DNA of 64,000 nucleotides from Parapristionchus giblindavisi (GCA_943737045.1 CALSFV010000035.1:558001-622000), one strand, 5' to 3'. Shown: positions 12,266 through 23,030, numbered from the stretch's first letter. Notes: generated from the letters alone by a model not told the origin. Translations and numbers: made by a program.

Positions 12266-15200
12266 ATGTCAAACTGTAATCTTGTGCTGATTCCACAAAG
12301 CCCAAAATACAAAAGTAGCTTTCACTCTGATAAGACCAAAAGAATACCTGACACGAAAAATTTTCTGCTAGACTCAGCGTGTCATATACCAAACGAAAGA
12401 GCAAAAAATTCTGAGTATTTTGCAACGTTCCATGTTGAACAACGGCCGCTCCAGCCGAATTAACAACATTGAACCATGCATTTTTAGCATTAAAGAATTC
12501 GTGACACGCCAATATTTAATCTAAACTTATCGTAGCATATACCACGTGAAAGAGCAAAAAATTCTGAATAATCTACACTTCAGTTCATGTCAAACTGTAA
12601 TCTTGTGCTGATTCCACAAAGCCCAAAATACAAAAGTAGCTTTCACTCTGATAAGACCAAAAGAATACCTGACACGAAAAAATTTCTGCTAGACTCAGCG
12701 TGTCATATACCAAACGAAAGAGCAAAAAATTCTGAGTATTTTGCAACGTTCCATGTTGAACAACGGCCGCTCCAGCCGAATTAACAAAATTGAATTATGC
12801 ATTTTCGGCAATAAAGAATTCGTGACACGTCAATATTTAATCTAAACTTATCGTAGCATATACCACGTGAAAGAGCAAAAAATTCTGAATAATCTACACT
12901 TCAGTTCATGTCAAACTGTAATCTTGTGCTGATTCCACAAAGCCCAAAATACAAAAGTAGCTTTCACTCTGATAAGACCAAAAGAATACCTGACACGAAA
13001 AATTTTCTGCTAGACTCAGCTTGTCATATACCAAACGAAAGAGCAAAAAATTCTGAGTATTTTGCAACGTTCCATGTTGAACAACGGCCGCTCCAGCCGA
13101 ATTAACAACATTGAACCATGCATTTTTAGCATTAAAGAATTCGTGACACGCCAATATTTAATCTAAACTTATCGTAGCATATACCACGTGAAAGAGCAAA
13201 AAATTCTGAATAATCTACACTTCAGTTCATGTCAAACTGTAATCTTGTGCTGATTCCACAAAGCCCAAAATACAAAAGTAGCTTTCACTCTGATAAGACC
13301 AAAAGAATACCTGACACGAAACATTTTCTGCTAGACTCAGCGTGTCATATACCAAACGAAAGAGCAAAAAATTCTGAGTATTTTGCAACGTTTCATGTTG
13401 AACAACGGCCGCTCCAGCCGAATTAACAAAATTGAATTATGCATTTTCGGCAATAAAGAATTAGTGACACGTCAATGCTTTATCGAAACTTATCGTAGCA
13501 TATACCACGTGAAAGAGCAAAAAATTCTGAATAATCTACACTTCAGTTCATGTCAAACTGTAATCTTCTGTTGATTCCACAATGTCCAAAGTACAAAAGT
13601 AGCTTTCACTCTGATAAGACCAAAAGAATACCTGACATGAAAAATTTTCTGCTAGACTCAGCGTGTCATATACCAAACGAAAGAGCAAAAAATTCTGAGT
13701 ATTTTGCAACGTTCCATGTTGAACAACGGCCGCTCCAGCCGAATTAACAACATTGAACCATGCATTTTTAGCATTAAAGAATTCGTGACACGCCAATATT
13801 TAATCTAAACTTATCGTAGCATATACCACGTGAAAGAGCAAAAAATTCTGAATAATCTACACTTCAGTTCATGTCAAACTGTAATCTTGTGCTGATTCCA
13901 CAAAGCCCAAAATACAAAAGTAGCTTTCACTCTGATAAGACCAAAAGAATACCTGACACGAAACATTTTCTGCTAGACTCAGCGTGTCATATACCAAACG
14001 AAAGAGCAAAAAATTCTGAGTATTTTGCAACGTTTCATGTTGAACAACGGCCGCTCCAGCCGAATTAACAAAATTGAATTATGCATTTTCGGCAATAAAG
14101 AATTCGTGACACGTCAATATTTAATCTAAACTTATCGTAGCATATACCACGTGAAAGAGCAAAAAATTCTGAATAATCTACACTTCAGTTCATGTCAAAC
14201 TGTAATCTTGTGTTGATTCCACAATGCCCAAAGTACAAAAGTAGCTTTCACTCTGATAAGACCAAAAGAATACCTGACATGAAAAATTTTCTGCTAGACT
14301 CAGCGTGTCATATACCAAACGAAAGAGCAAAAAATTCTGAGTATTTTGCAACGTTCCATGTTGAACAACGGCCGCTCCAGCCGAATTAACAACATTGAAC
14401 CATGCATTTTTAGCATTAAAGAATTCGTGACACGCCAATATTTAATCTAAACTTATCGTAGCATATACCACGTGAAAGAGCAAAAAATTCTGAATAATCT
14501 ACACTTCAGTTCATGTCAAACTGTAATCTTGTGCTGATTCCACAAAGCCCAAAATACAAAAGTAGCTTTCACTCTGATAAGACCAAAAGAATACCTGACA
14601 CGAAAAATTTTCTGCTAGACTCAGCGTGTCATATACCAAACGAAAGAGCAAAAAAATCTGGGTATTTTGCAACGTTTCATGTTGAACAACGGCCGCTCCA
14701 GCCGAATTAACAAAATTGAATTATGCATTTTCGGCAATAAAGAATTCGTGACACGTCAATATTTAATCTAAACTTATCGTAGCATATACCACGTGAAAGA
14801 GCAAAAAATTCTGAATAATCCACACTTCAGTTCATGTCAAACTGTAATCTTGTGCTGATTCCACAAAGCCCAAAATACAAAAGTAGCTTTCACTCTGATA
14901 AGACCAAAAGAATACCTGACACGAAAAATTTTCTGCTAGACTCAGCGTGTCATATACCAAACGAAAGAGCAAAAAATTCTGAGTATTTTGCAACGTTCCA
15001 TGTTGAACAACGGCCGCTCCAGCCGAATTAACAACATTGAACCATGCATTTTTAGCATTAAAGAATTCGTGACACGCCAATATTTAATCTAAACTTATCG
15101 TAGCATATACCACGTGAAAGAGCAAAAAATTCTGAATAATCTACACTTCAGTTCATGTCAAACTGTAATCTTGTGCTGATTCCACAAAGCCCAAAATACA

Positions 15201-16953
15201 AAAGTAGCTTTCACTCTGATAAGACCAAAAGAATACCTGACACGAAAAAATTTCTGCTAGAGTCAGCGTGTCATATACCAAACGAAAGAGCAAAAAATTC
15301 TGAGTATTTTGCAACGTTCCATGTTGAACAACGGCCGCTCCAGCCGAATTAACAACATTGAACCATGCATTTTAAGCATTAAAGAATTCGTGACACGCCA
15401 ATATTTAATCTAAACTTATCGTAGCATATACCACGTGAAAGAGCAAAAAATTCTGAATAATCTACACTTCAGTTCATGTCAAACTGTAATCTTGTGCTGA
15501 TTCCACAAAGCCCAAAATACAAAAGTAGCTTTCACTCTGATAAGACCAAAAGAATACCTGACACGAAAAATTTTCTGCTAGACTCAGCGTGTCATATACC
15601 AAACGAAAGAGCAAAAAATTCTGAGTATTTTGCAACGTTCCATGTTGAACAACGGCCGCTCCAGCCGAATTAACAACATTGAACCATGCATTTTTAGCAT
15701 TAAAGAATTCGTGACACGCCAATATTTAATCTAAACTTATCGTAGCATATACCACGTGAAAGAGCAAAAAATTCTGAATAATCTACACTTCAGTTCATGT
15801 CAAACTGTAATCTTGTGCTGATTCCACAAAGCCCAAAATACAAAAGTAGCTTTCACTCTGATAAGACCAAAAGAATACCTGACACGAAAAATTTTCTGCT
15901 AGACTCAGCGTGTCATATACCAAACGAAAGAGCAAAAAATTCTGAGTATTTTGCAACGTTCCATGTTGAACAACGGCCGCTCCAGCCGAATTAACAACAT
16001 TGAACCATGCATTTTTAGCATTAAAGAATTCGTGACACGCCAATATTTAATCTAAACTTATCGTAGCATATACCACGTGAAAGAGCAAAAAATTCTGAAT
16101 AATCTACACTTCAGTTCATGTCAAACTGTAATCTTGTGCTGATTCCACAAACCCCAAAATACAAAAGTAGCTTTCACTCTGATAAGACCAAAAGAATACC
16201 TGACACGAAAAAATTTCTGCTAGACTCAGCGTGTCATATACCAAACGAAAGAGCAAAAAATTCTGAGTATTTTGCAACGTTCCATGTTGAACAACGGCCG
16301 CTCCAGCCGAATTAACAAAATTGAATTATGCATTTTCGGCAATAAAGAATTCGTGACACGTCAATATTTAATCTAAACTTATCGTAGCATATACCACGTG
16401 AAAGAGCAAAAAATTCTGAATAATCTACACTTCAGTTCATGTCAAACTGTAATCTTGTGCTGATTCCACAAAGCCCAAAATACAAAAGTAGCTTTCACTC
16501 TGATAAGACCAAAAGAATACCTGACACGAAAAATTTTCTGCTAGACTCAGCGTGTCATATACCAAACGAAAGAGCAAAAAATTCTGAGTATTTTGCAACG
16601 TTCCATGTTGAACAACGGCCGCTCCAGCCGAATTAACAACATTGAACCATGCATTTTTAGCATTAAAGAATTCGTGACACGCCAATATTTAATCTAAACT
16701 TATCGTAGCATATACCACGTGAAAGAGCAAAAAATTCTGAATAATCTACACTTCAGTTCATGTCAAACTGTAATCTTGTGCTGATTCCACAAAGCCCAAA
16801 ATACAAAAGTAGCTTTCACTCTGATAAGACCAAAAGAATACCTGACACGAAAAAATTTCTGCTAGACTCAGCGTGTCATATACCAAACGAAAGAGCAAAA
16901 AATTCTGAGTATTTTGCAACGTTCTATGTTGAACAACGGCCGCTCCAGCCGAA

Positions 16954-16957
16954 TTAA
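16954..16957 (+). other. TTAA target-site duplication, left of element copy 1
   Basis: The uninterrupted monomer reads 'ccgaattaacaacattg'. Here it reads 'ccgaattaa' followed by the element. The right flank (19190-19193) repeats TTAA and then continues 'caacattg', so the four bases TTAA are duplicated on insertion. Confidence 0.93.
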
Positions 16958-16972
16958 AGGGAGAGTAACCTC
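16958..16972 (+). repeat. Left terminal inverted repeat, copy 1
   Basis: AGGGAGAGTAACCTC, directly after the TTAA. It is the exact inverse of the right end at 19175-19189. Confidence 0.92.
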
Positions 16973-17055
16973 GCTCAATGAACCCATTCAACCCGTGTTA
17001 TCTCTCACATGGATAGTTGGTGATACTGTATTGATACCACCCAATGCATGAAAAA

Positions 17056-17135
17056 GTGACAAGTTCCCACAGGAATTGAACTTGCGATAACTCGGCCTCA
17101 AGCCAAGGCTCTTCCCGACTGAGCTATTTAGTCAC
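17056..17135 (-). pseudogene. tRNA-like sequence 1 (anticodon-loop TGA), copy 1
   Basis: On the minus strand the A box TAGCTCAGTCGG (17115-17126) and the B box GTTCAATTCC (17072-17081) match the tRNA promoter patterns. A D-arm GCTC/GAGC and an anticodon arm CTTGG/CCGAG around the 7-base loop CTTGAGG are present, giving TGA at 17098-17100 (a serine-type anticodon). The ends GTGACTA and TTGTCAC pair at 6 of 7 positions, but the gaps to the D and T arms are too long and the variable arm is short for tRNA-Ser. A degenerate tRNA or tRNA-derived piece is more likely than a working gene. RNA polymerase III transcription remains possible. Confidence 0.6.
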
Positions 17136-17215
17136 TTGTCAGAAATGGATATAAACGATATAATCAAGGGACAGTTCGTTTCAAATTGAGAATGTAAATT
17201 AATACAAAAGATGAG

Positions 17216-17290
17216 ACAGAGCAAGGAATCGAACCACAGATTCCCTGTTAATGAAAGACAAGATTCTTACCAACTGAGCTAAGGTTGCAC
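17216..17290 (-). pseudogene. tRNA-like sequence 2, copy 1
   Basis: On the minus strand it has a perfect A box TAGCTCAGTTGG (17270-17281) and a perfect B box GGTTCGATTCC (17225-17235), in the right order and distance for a tRNA. The D stem (GCTC/GAAT), the anticodon stem (CTTGT/ACAGG around a 9-base loop) and the acceptor stem are poor or absent, so no anticodon can be assigned. It lies about 90 bp from the first tRNA-like sequence in the same orientation. Origin as a captured tRNA or a SINE head is possible. Confidence 0.6.
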
Positions 17291-17824
17291 AGTTCCAGAG
17301 ATACCCATGGCAGACGATGTTCTCAATGTAGATTCATTGCGAGATTTACATCTCACTTATTTAGAACTGAACAATTTTACTTGTGTAATATTGGTTTCAT
17401 ATACTTGAAAATATACAAACACGAAAGTGGAATAACAAACAATTAGCGAAAGAATGTAGATCTCTTAATGATCTTACTTAGTAGATTTATCTCTCCTTCT
17501 ACGCTTAATCATGATCTTCGTGTATATTTAATTCCATGTATAACTAACACATACTGTACCTTTGAGACATCATTTATTATTCTTTACAAAACAATCAATA
17601 ATGAAGATGAACATTCATAAATAATTAAGGCGATTGAAGAAGATACTGGAACAGAATGAAACTATAATCACAAATGTACTTACTTTAAATCTAATACTAT
17701 GAAACCACAATGGCATACTTTTGTTATTGTTTTCCTTAGTTCGTTTCTATTCTATCACAATTTACTCAACCTCCGGTTTTAAATAATAAAGCAGTAAGTA
17801 GCAAGCAAAAAGTACCTTACTTGT
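17291..17824. other. Element interior, no recognised feature (copy 1)
   Basis: AT-rich sequence with many stop codons in all frames. Apart from two of the three bases that differ between the element copies (17299 and 17316), I see nothing identifiable here. Confidence 0.6.
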
Positions 17825-18064
17825 CTGGTGTTGAAATCCATGCATGAATTTAGGTACAAGTATAACCATTCCATGCATGATCATACATGAAACATCCGTG
17901 GTTCGTGAACTTCCGTGATCATGCACTAATTTTCCGTGATTTTACATGGAATGACAGAATCCATGCATGATCACGGATAATCGATGGATAATCTATTTTC
18001 CATGCTAGATCGTGCCATTAATTGCACGAACTTTACTTGAATCATGCATGGATTCAAACACCTG
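17825..18064. repeat. Nested 240-bp palindromic segment rich in ATGCAT (copy 1)
   Basis: The left edge 'ctggtgttgaaatccatgca' (from 17825) is matched on the opposite strand by the right edge (18039-18064), which reads inversely 'caggtgtttgaatccatgca'. Inside is a perfect 14-bp inverted repeat, TCCGTGATCATGCA at 17912-17925 and its inverse at 17964-17977, plus further CCATGCATG motifs. The whole could fold into a long imperfect hairpin. A small inverted-repeat transposon nested in the larger element is plausible, but I found no convincing target duplication at its edges. Confidence 0.55.
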
Positions 18065-18280
18065 GGTTTTTATTAATTTTCAGTTACTTTTTCTCATGAG
18101 TATATGGAGAAAAAGTAGATAAAAAGTAAGTTACCTTTCGCGCATTATTTACTACAATATTACCACACAAAACCGGAGACCTACTTATGTAATCCCTCCA
18201 ATTGTTCTTCTCTCTTGAGACCTCCACCCTATCGTCGAATGTAGACGCATCCGATTTGATCTGCAACTACTTTATGATTA

Positions 18281-18371
18281 TTGATTGTAATAACTATTGC
18301 AACTACTAATTATTAATAACTACTAACTATTAATAACTACTAACTATTGCCATATTATTACTATTAATCAA
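18281..18371 (+). repeat. Short AT-rich tandem repeat in the element (copy 1)
   Basis: Two exact adjacent copies of the 17-base unit ATTAATAACTACTAACT at 18312-18328 and 18329-18345, with degenerate related sequence on both sides ('taactattgcaactactaat', 'gccatattattactattaat'). Probably a slippage product with no evident function. Confidence 0.75.
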
Positions 18372-19174
18372 CACGTACGGATAGAATAGAGCGAACTAGT
18401 TCGAGCTAAAACCAACAAGAAGATCAGCGACTATCAAATCGAAACAGAAAGGAAAGAATATAGGAGAAACTGTATACTAAAGCGTTAATTAGATGGAAAT
18501 AGGAGCACGTAACCACCGGATAAATGCAAAAGTATAGTATAAAAGTGAAGAATAAGGCCCTTTCCTTAGTTTATGTTTCGCATGATCCGTTCTTCTGCAT
18601 TAGTGCCGAAATAGGACAGAGTGGATTGACGAAGCAATGGAGGGGGAAGGTAATTAAGTATGAAATATCACTATTGAAATAAGTAAAAGCATTGGAAATA
18701 ACAAGAAGTCAACGAAGGACAGGGTCGGTTACACCCTACAAGACCTGCCTAATTCTATTTATTCGTAGATTTTTAAAGAGTAACGAACCTCATAAGATAT
18801 TCTCGGCAACGTGAGACCATTATCTCTTCAATTTAACTCGCAGAACGATTGAGAGAGATGTCGAAACTGTCAAGCTGAAAATGCATGATTGAAAAGGGGA
18901 AAAGTCAACAAAAGAACATGAATATACCAACGTTTTCTCATTGGGCAGCGTAGAAACTAAACTATTGATGGTATGTACACGTTTTACAACAAGAAAAACG
19001 AAAATAAACATAAAAAGATGAGCAGAAAGGTGAAAATGTTCAGCGAGGGAAATGAGTTGGCAAATTGCCAAAAGATTGACGAAAATAACTACTCTCTCAC
19101 TGGCTCTCCGTGCGGGAGATAATTTGCTCCGATGGGCCAATTTTCTTTGGACATTTGGTATACTGTTTTTGACT
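18372..19174. other. Right part of the element, noncoding (copy 1)
   Basis: No gene recognised. One small palindrome is visible at 19057-19071 (TTGGCAA, one base, TTGCCAA). A hairpin-prone stretch, 'tctccgtgcgggaga', lies near 19105-19119; the overlapping stretch 19108-19136 resembles the left interior at 16983-17012 in inverted form. Paired subterminal motifs of this kind are common transposase-binding features; that role is inferred. Confidence 0.5.
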
Positions 19175-19189
19175 GAGGTTACTCTCCCT
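19175..19189 (-). repeat. Right terminal inverted repeat, copy 1
   Basis: Reads GAGGTTACTCTCCCT on the plus strand, the exact inverse of the left end, and is followed directly by TTAA. Confidence 0.92.
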
Positions 19190-20798
19190 TTAACAACATT
19201 GAACCATGCATTTTTAGCATTAAAGAATTCGTGACACGCCAATATTTAATCTAAACTTATCGTAGCATATACCACGTGAAAGAGCAAAAAATTCTGAATA
19301 ATCTACACTTCAGTTCATGTCAAACTGTAATCTTGTGCTGATTCCACAAAGCCCAAAATACAAAAGTAGCTTTCACTCTGATAAGACCAAAAGAATACCT
19401 GACACGAAAAATTTTCTGCTAGACTCAGCGTGTCATATACCAAACGAAAGAGCAAAAAATTCTGAGTATTTTGCAACGTTCCATGTTGAACAACGGCCGC
19501 TCCAGCCGAATTAACAACATTGAACCATGCATTTTTAGCATTAAAGAATTCGTGACACGCCAATATTTAATCTAAACTTATCGTAGCATATACCACGTGA
19601 AAGAGCAAAAAATTCTGAATAATCTACACTTCAGTTCATGTCAAACTGTAATCTTGTGCTGATTCCACAAAGCCCAAAATACAAAAGTAGCTTTCACTCT
19701 GATAAGACCAAAAGAATACCTGACACGAAAAATTTTCTGCTAGACTCAGCGTGTCATATACCAAACGAAAGAGCAAAAAATTCTGAGTATTTTGCAACGT
19801 TCCATGTTGAACAACGGCCGCTCCAGCCGAATTAACAACATTGAACCATGCATTTTTAGCATTAAAGAATTCGTGACACGCCAATATTTAATCTAAACTT
19901 ATCGTAGCATATACCACGTGAAAGAGCAAAAAATTCTGAATAATCTACACTTCAGTTCATGTCAAACTGTAATCTTGTGCTGATTCCACAAAGCCCAAAA
20001 TACAAAAGTAGCTTTCACTCTGATAAGACCAAAAGAATACCTGACACGAAAAAATTTCTGCTAGACTCAGCGTGTCATATACCAAACGAAAGAGCAAAAA
20101 ATTCTGAGTATTTTGCAACGTTCCATGTTGAACAACGGCCGCTCCAGCCGAATTAACAACATTGAACCATGCATTTTTAGCATTAAAGAATTCGTGACAC
20201 GCCAATATTTAATCTAAACTTATCGTAGCATATACCACGTGAAAGAGCAAAAAATTCTGAATAATCTACACTTCAGTTCATGTCAAACTGTAACCTTGTG
20301 TTGATTCCACAATGCCCAAAGTACAAAAGTAGCTTTCACTCTGATAAGACCAAAAGAATACCTGACATGAAAAATTTTCTGCTAGACTCAGCGTGTCATA
20401 TACCAAACGAAAGAGCAAAAAATTCTGAGTATTTTGCAACGTTTCATGTTGAACAACGGCCGCTCCAGCCGAATTAACAACATTGAACCATGCATTTTTA
20501 GCATTAAAGAATTCGTGACACGCCAATATTTAATCTAAACTTATCGTAGCATATACCACGTGAAAGAGCAAAAAATTCTGAATAATCTACACTTCAGTTC
20601 ATGTCAAACTGTAACCTTGTGTTGATTCCACAATGCCCAAAGTACAAAAGTAGCTTTCACTCTGATAAGACCAAAAGAATACCTGACATGAAAAATTTTC
20701 TGCTAGACTCAGCGTGTCATATACCAAACGAAAGAGCAAAAAATTCTGAGTATTTTGCAACGTTCTATGTTGAACAACGGCCGCTCCAGCCGAATTAA
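19190..20798 (+). repeat. Satellite segment between the two element copies (five monomers' worth)
   Basis: Begins with the TTAA duplicate (19190-19193), resumes the monomer exactly where it was broken, and ends at TTAA (20795-20798) before element copy 2. It holds units starting at 19317, 19638, 19959, 20280 and 20601. The 20601 unit is a mosaic. Its left part has 'aaccttgtg', 'ctgacatgaaaa' and 'gaaaaattttc', unlike the unit before copy 1. Its right part carries the same private 'gttctatg' found next to copy 1. Confidence 0.93.
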
Positions 20799-20813
20799 AG
20801 GGAGAGTAACCTC
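20799..20813 (+). repeat. Left terminal inverted repeat, copy 2
   Basis: AGGGAGAGTAACCTC after TTAA at 20795-20798, identical to copy 1. Confidence 0.92.
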
Positions 20814-20896
20814 GCTCAATGAACCCATTCAACCCGTGTTATCTCTCACATGGATAGTTGGTGATACTGTATTGATACCACCCAATGCATGAAAAA

Positions 20897-20976
20897 GTGA
20901 CAAGTTCCCACAGGAATTGAACTTGCGATAACTCGGCCTCAAGCCAAGGCTCTTCCCGACTGAGCTATTTAGTCAC
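20897..20976 (-). pseudogene. tRNA-like sequence 1, copy 2
   Basis: Identical to the sequence at 17056-17135, with the same A box, B box and TGA anticodon loop. It is carried along in the duplicated element. The acceptor and T-arm spacing are irregular, so it is unlikely to be a working tRNA. Confidence 0.58.
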
Positions 20977-21056
20977 TTGTCAGAAATGGATATAAACGAT
21001 ATAATCAAGGGACAGTTCGTTTCAAATTGAGAATGTAAATTAATACAAAAGATGAG

Positions 21057-21131
21057 ACAGAGCAAGGAATCGAACCACAGATTCCCTGTTAATGAAAGAC
21101 AAGATTCTTACCAACTGAGCTAAGGTTGCAC
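21057..21131 (-). pseudogene. tRNA-like sequence 2, copy 2
   Basis: Identical to the sequence at 17216-17290, with perfect A and B boxes but degenerate stems. Confidence 0.58.
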
Positions 21132-21665
21132 AGTTCCAGTGATACCCATGGCAGACTATGTTCTCAATGTAGATTCATTGCGAGATTTACATCTCACTTA
21201 TTTAGAACTGAACAATTTTACTTGTGTAATATTGGTTTCATATACTTGAAAATATACAAACACGAAAGTGGAATAACAAACAATTAGCGAAAGAATGTAG
21301 ATCTCTTAATGATCTTACTTAGTAGATTTATCTCTCCTTCTACGCTTAATCATGATCTTCGTGTATATTTAATTCCATGTATAACTAACACATACTGTAC
21401 CTTTGAGACATCATTTATTATTCTTTACAAAACAATCAATAATGAAGATGAACATTCATAAATAATTAAGGCGATTGAAGAAGATACTGGAACAGAATGA
21501 AACTATAATCACAAATGTACTTACTTTAAATCTAATACTATGAAACCACAATGGCATACTTTTGTTATTGTTTTCCTTAGTTCGTTTCTATTCTATCACA
21601 ATTTACTCAACCTCCGGTTTTAAATAATAAAGCAGTAAGTAGCAAGCAAAAAGTACCTTACTTGT
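21132..21665. other. Element interior, no recognised feature (copy 2)
   Basis: Counterpart of 17291-17824. It contains two of the three bases that differ between the copies (21140 and 21157). Nothing else recognised. Confidence 0.6.
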
Positions 21666-21905
21666 CTGGTGTTGAAATCCATGCATGAATTTAGGTACAA
21701 GTATAACCATTCCATGCATGATCATACATGAAACATCCGTGGTTCGTGAACTTCCGTGATCATGCACTAATTGTCCGTGATTTTACATGGAATGACAGAA
21801 TCCATGCATGATCACGGATAATCGATGGATAATCTATTTTCCATGCTAGATCGTGCCATTAATTGCACGAACTTTACTTGAATCATGCATGGATTCAAAC
21901 ACCTG
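21666..21905. repeat. Nested 240-bp palindromic segment (copy 2)
   Basis: Counterpart of 17825-18064 with the same inverted edges and the same internal 14-bp inverted repeat (21753-21766 and 21805-21818). One base differs between the copies, at 21773. Confidence 0.55.
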
Positions 21906-22121
21906 GGTTTTTATTAATTTTCAGTTACTTTTTCTCATGAGTATATGGAGAAAAAGTAGATAAAAAGTAAGTTACCTTTCGCGCATTATTTACTACAATA
22001 TTACCACACAAAACCGGAGACCTACTTATGTAATCCCTCCAATTGTTCTTCTCTCTTGAGACCTCCACCCTATCGTCGAATGTAGACGCATCCGATTTGA
22101 TCTGCAACTACTTTATGATTA

Positions 22122-22212
22122 TTGATTGTAATAACTATTGCAACTACTAATTATTAATAACTACTAACTATTAATAACTACTAACTATTGCCATATTATT
22201 ACTATTAATCAA
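22122..22212 (+). repeat. Short AT-rich tandem repeat in the element (copy 2)
   Basis: Counterpart of 18281-18371, with two exact copies of ATTAATAACTACTAACT at 22153-22186. Confidence 0.75.
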
Positions 22213-23015
22213 CACGTACGGATAGAATAGAGCGAACTAGTTCGAGCTAAAACCAACAAGAAGATCAGCGACTATCAAATCGAAACAGAAAGGAAAGAAT
22301 ATAGGAGAAACTGTATACTAAAGCGTTAATTAGATGGAAATAGGAGCACGTAACCACCGGATAAATGCAAAAGTATAGTATAAAAGTGAAGAATAAGGCC
22401 CTTTCCTTAGTTTATGTTTCGCATGATCCGTTCTTCTGCATTAGTGCCGAAATAGGACAGAGTGGATTGACGAAGCAATGGAGGGGGAAGGTAATTAAGT
22501 ATGAAATATCACTATTGAAATAAGTAAAAGCATTGGAAATAACAAGAAGTCAACGAAGGACAGGGTCGGTTACACCCTACAAGACCTGCCTAATTCTATT
22601 TATTCGTAGATTTTTAAAGAGTAACGAACCTCATAAGATATTCTCGGCAACGTGAGACCATTATCTCTTCAATTTAACTCGCAGAACGATTGAGAGAGAT
22701 GTCGAAACTGTCAAGCTGAAAATGCATGATTGAAAAGGGGAAAAGTCAACAAAAGAACATGAATATACCAACGTTTTCTCATTGGGCAGCGTAGAAACTA
22801 AACTATTGATGGTATGTACACGTTTTACAACAAGAAAAACGAAAATAAACATAAAAAGATGAGCAGAAAGGTGAAAATGTTCAGCGAGGGAAATGAGTTG
22901 GCAAATTGCCAAAAGATTGACGAAAATAACTACTCTCTCACTGGCTCTCCGTGCGGGAGATAATTTGCTCCGATGGGCCAATTTTCTTTGGACATTTGGT
23001 ATACTGTTTTTGACT
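22213..23015. other. Right part of the element, noncoding (copy 2)
   Basis: Counterpart of 18372-19174, including the small palindrome at 22898-22912. No gene recognised. Confidence 0.5.
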
Positions 23016-23030
23016 GAGGTTACTCTCCCT
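23016..23030 (-). repeat. Right terminal inverted repeat, copy 2
   Basis: GAGGTTACTCTCCCT followed by TTAA at 23031-23034. Confidence 0.92.

Larger units (their letters stand above)
1..16953 (+). repeat. 321-bp satellite array, left segment (about 53 monomers)
   Basis: Tandem head-to-tail satellite with a strict 321-bp period, seen from the recurrence of landmarks such as 'atgtcaaactgtaatc' at 1352, 1673, 1994 and 2315 and onward. All units lie in the same orientation. The prevailing monomer variant here carries 'gctgattccacaaagccc', 'ctgacacgaaaa' and 'gctagactcag'. The alternative variant carries 'gttgattccacaatgccc', 'ctgacatgaaaa' and 'gctagacccag'. Small differences include 'gaaaaaatttctg' against 'gaaaaattttctg'. 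The segment starts in mid-monomer at the window edge and stops where a mobile element is inserted at 16958. Open frames exist on both strands in most units but they only follow the repeat. I see no gene. The family is not one I recognise. A centromeric or heterochromatic role is inferred from the array form alone. Confidence 0.97.
16958..19189. mobile_element. Nonautonomous TTAA-target DNA transposon, copy 1 (2232 bp)
   Basis: This insertion interrupts a satellite monomer and is flanked by TTAA on both sides. Its ends are inverted repeats: the left begins AGGGAGAGTAACCTC, and the right, read on the minus strand, begins with the same 15 bases, followed by a partial TCAA match. Weaker inverted similarity continues inside (16983-17012 against 19108-19136). 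A TTAA target is known for piggyBac elements and also for Sola3. The termini do not look like the classic piggyBac CCC start, so the superfamily is left open. No frame in it resembles a transposase; the longest, about 140 codons on the minus strand, runs out into satellite sequence. It is probably moved by an enzyme encoded elsewhere. It contains two tRNA-like sequences, a nested palindromic segment and a short tandem repeat. Confidence 0.88.
20799..23030. mobile_element. Nonautonomous TTAA-target DNA transposon, copy 2 (2232 bp)
   Basis: Same length, ends, orientation and insertion point as the copy at 16958, 3841 bp downstream (one element plus TSD, 2236 bp, and five monomers, 1605 bp). By eye I find three differences: 17299 A against 21140 T, 17316 G against 21157 T, and 17932 T against 21773 G. 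It is flanked by TTAA at 20795-20798 and 23031-23034. The adjoining monomer carries the same C-to-T change ('gttctatg') as the monomer at copy 1. The copy therefore arose by duplication together with its host monomer, through recombination within the array. Confidence 0.9.

Noticed and set aside
1..16953. A CRISPR array or other prokaryotic repeat system
   Set aside because: The 321-bp unit is continuous, with no unique spacers and no associated genes. The mobile element and tRNA-like parts are eukaryotic in character.
17056..17290. Two functional tRNA genes
   Set aside because: The A and B boxes are good, but the acceptor, D and T stems pair poorly and spacing is off. I kept them as tRNA-like pseudogenes.
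17825..18064. A firmly defined nested MITE with target duplication
   Set aside because: Inverted edges are clear, but the bases outside them ('cttgt' on the left, 'ggttt' on the right) do not form a duplication, so only a palindromic segment is reported.
18820..19242. A 140-codon minus-strand frame as a remnant transposase
   Set aside because: It starts in satellite sequence and reads into the element, so the frame is an accident of the insertion. It shows no transposase motif and the flanking frames are closed.
20799..23030. Two independent insertions of the same element into a preferred TTAA
   Set aside because: The same private 'gttctatg' mutation beside both copies, the same orientation and the near-identity favour one insertion followed by duplication.
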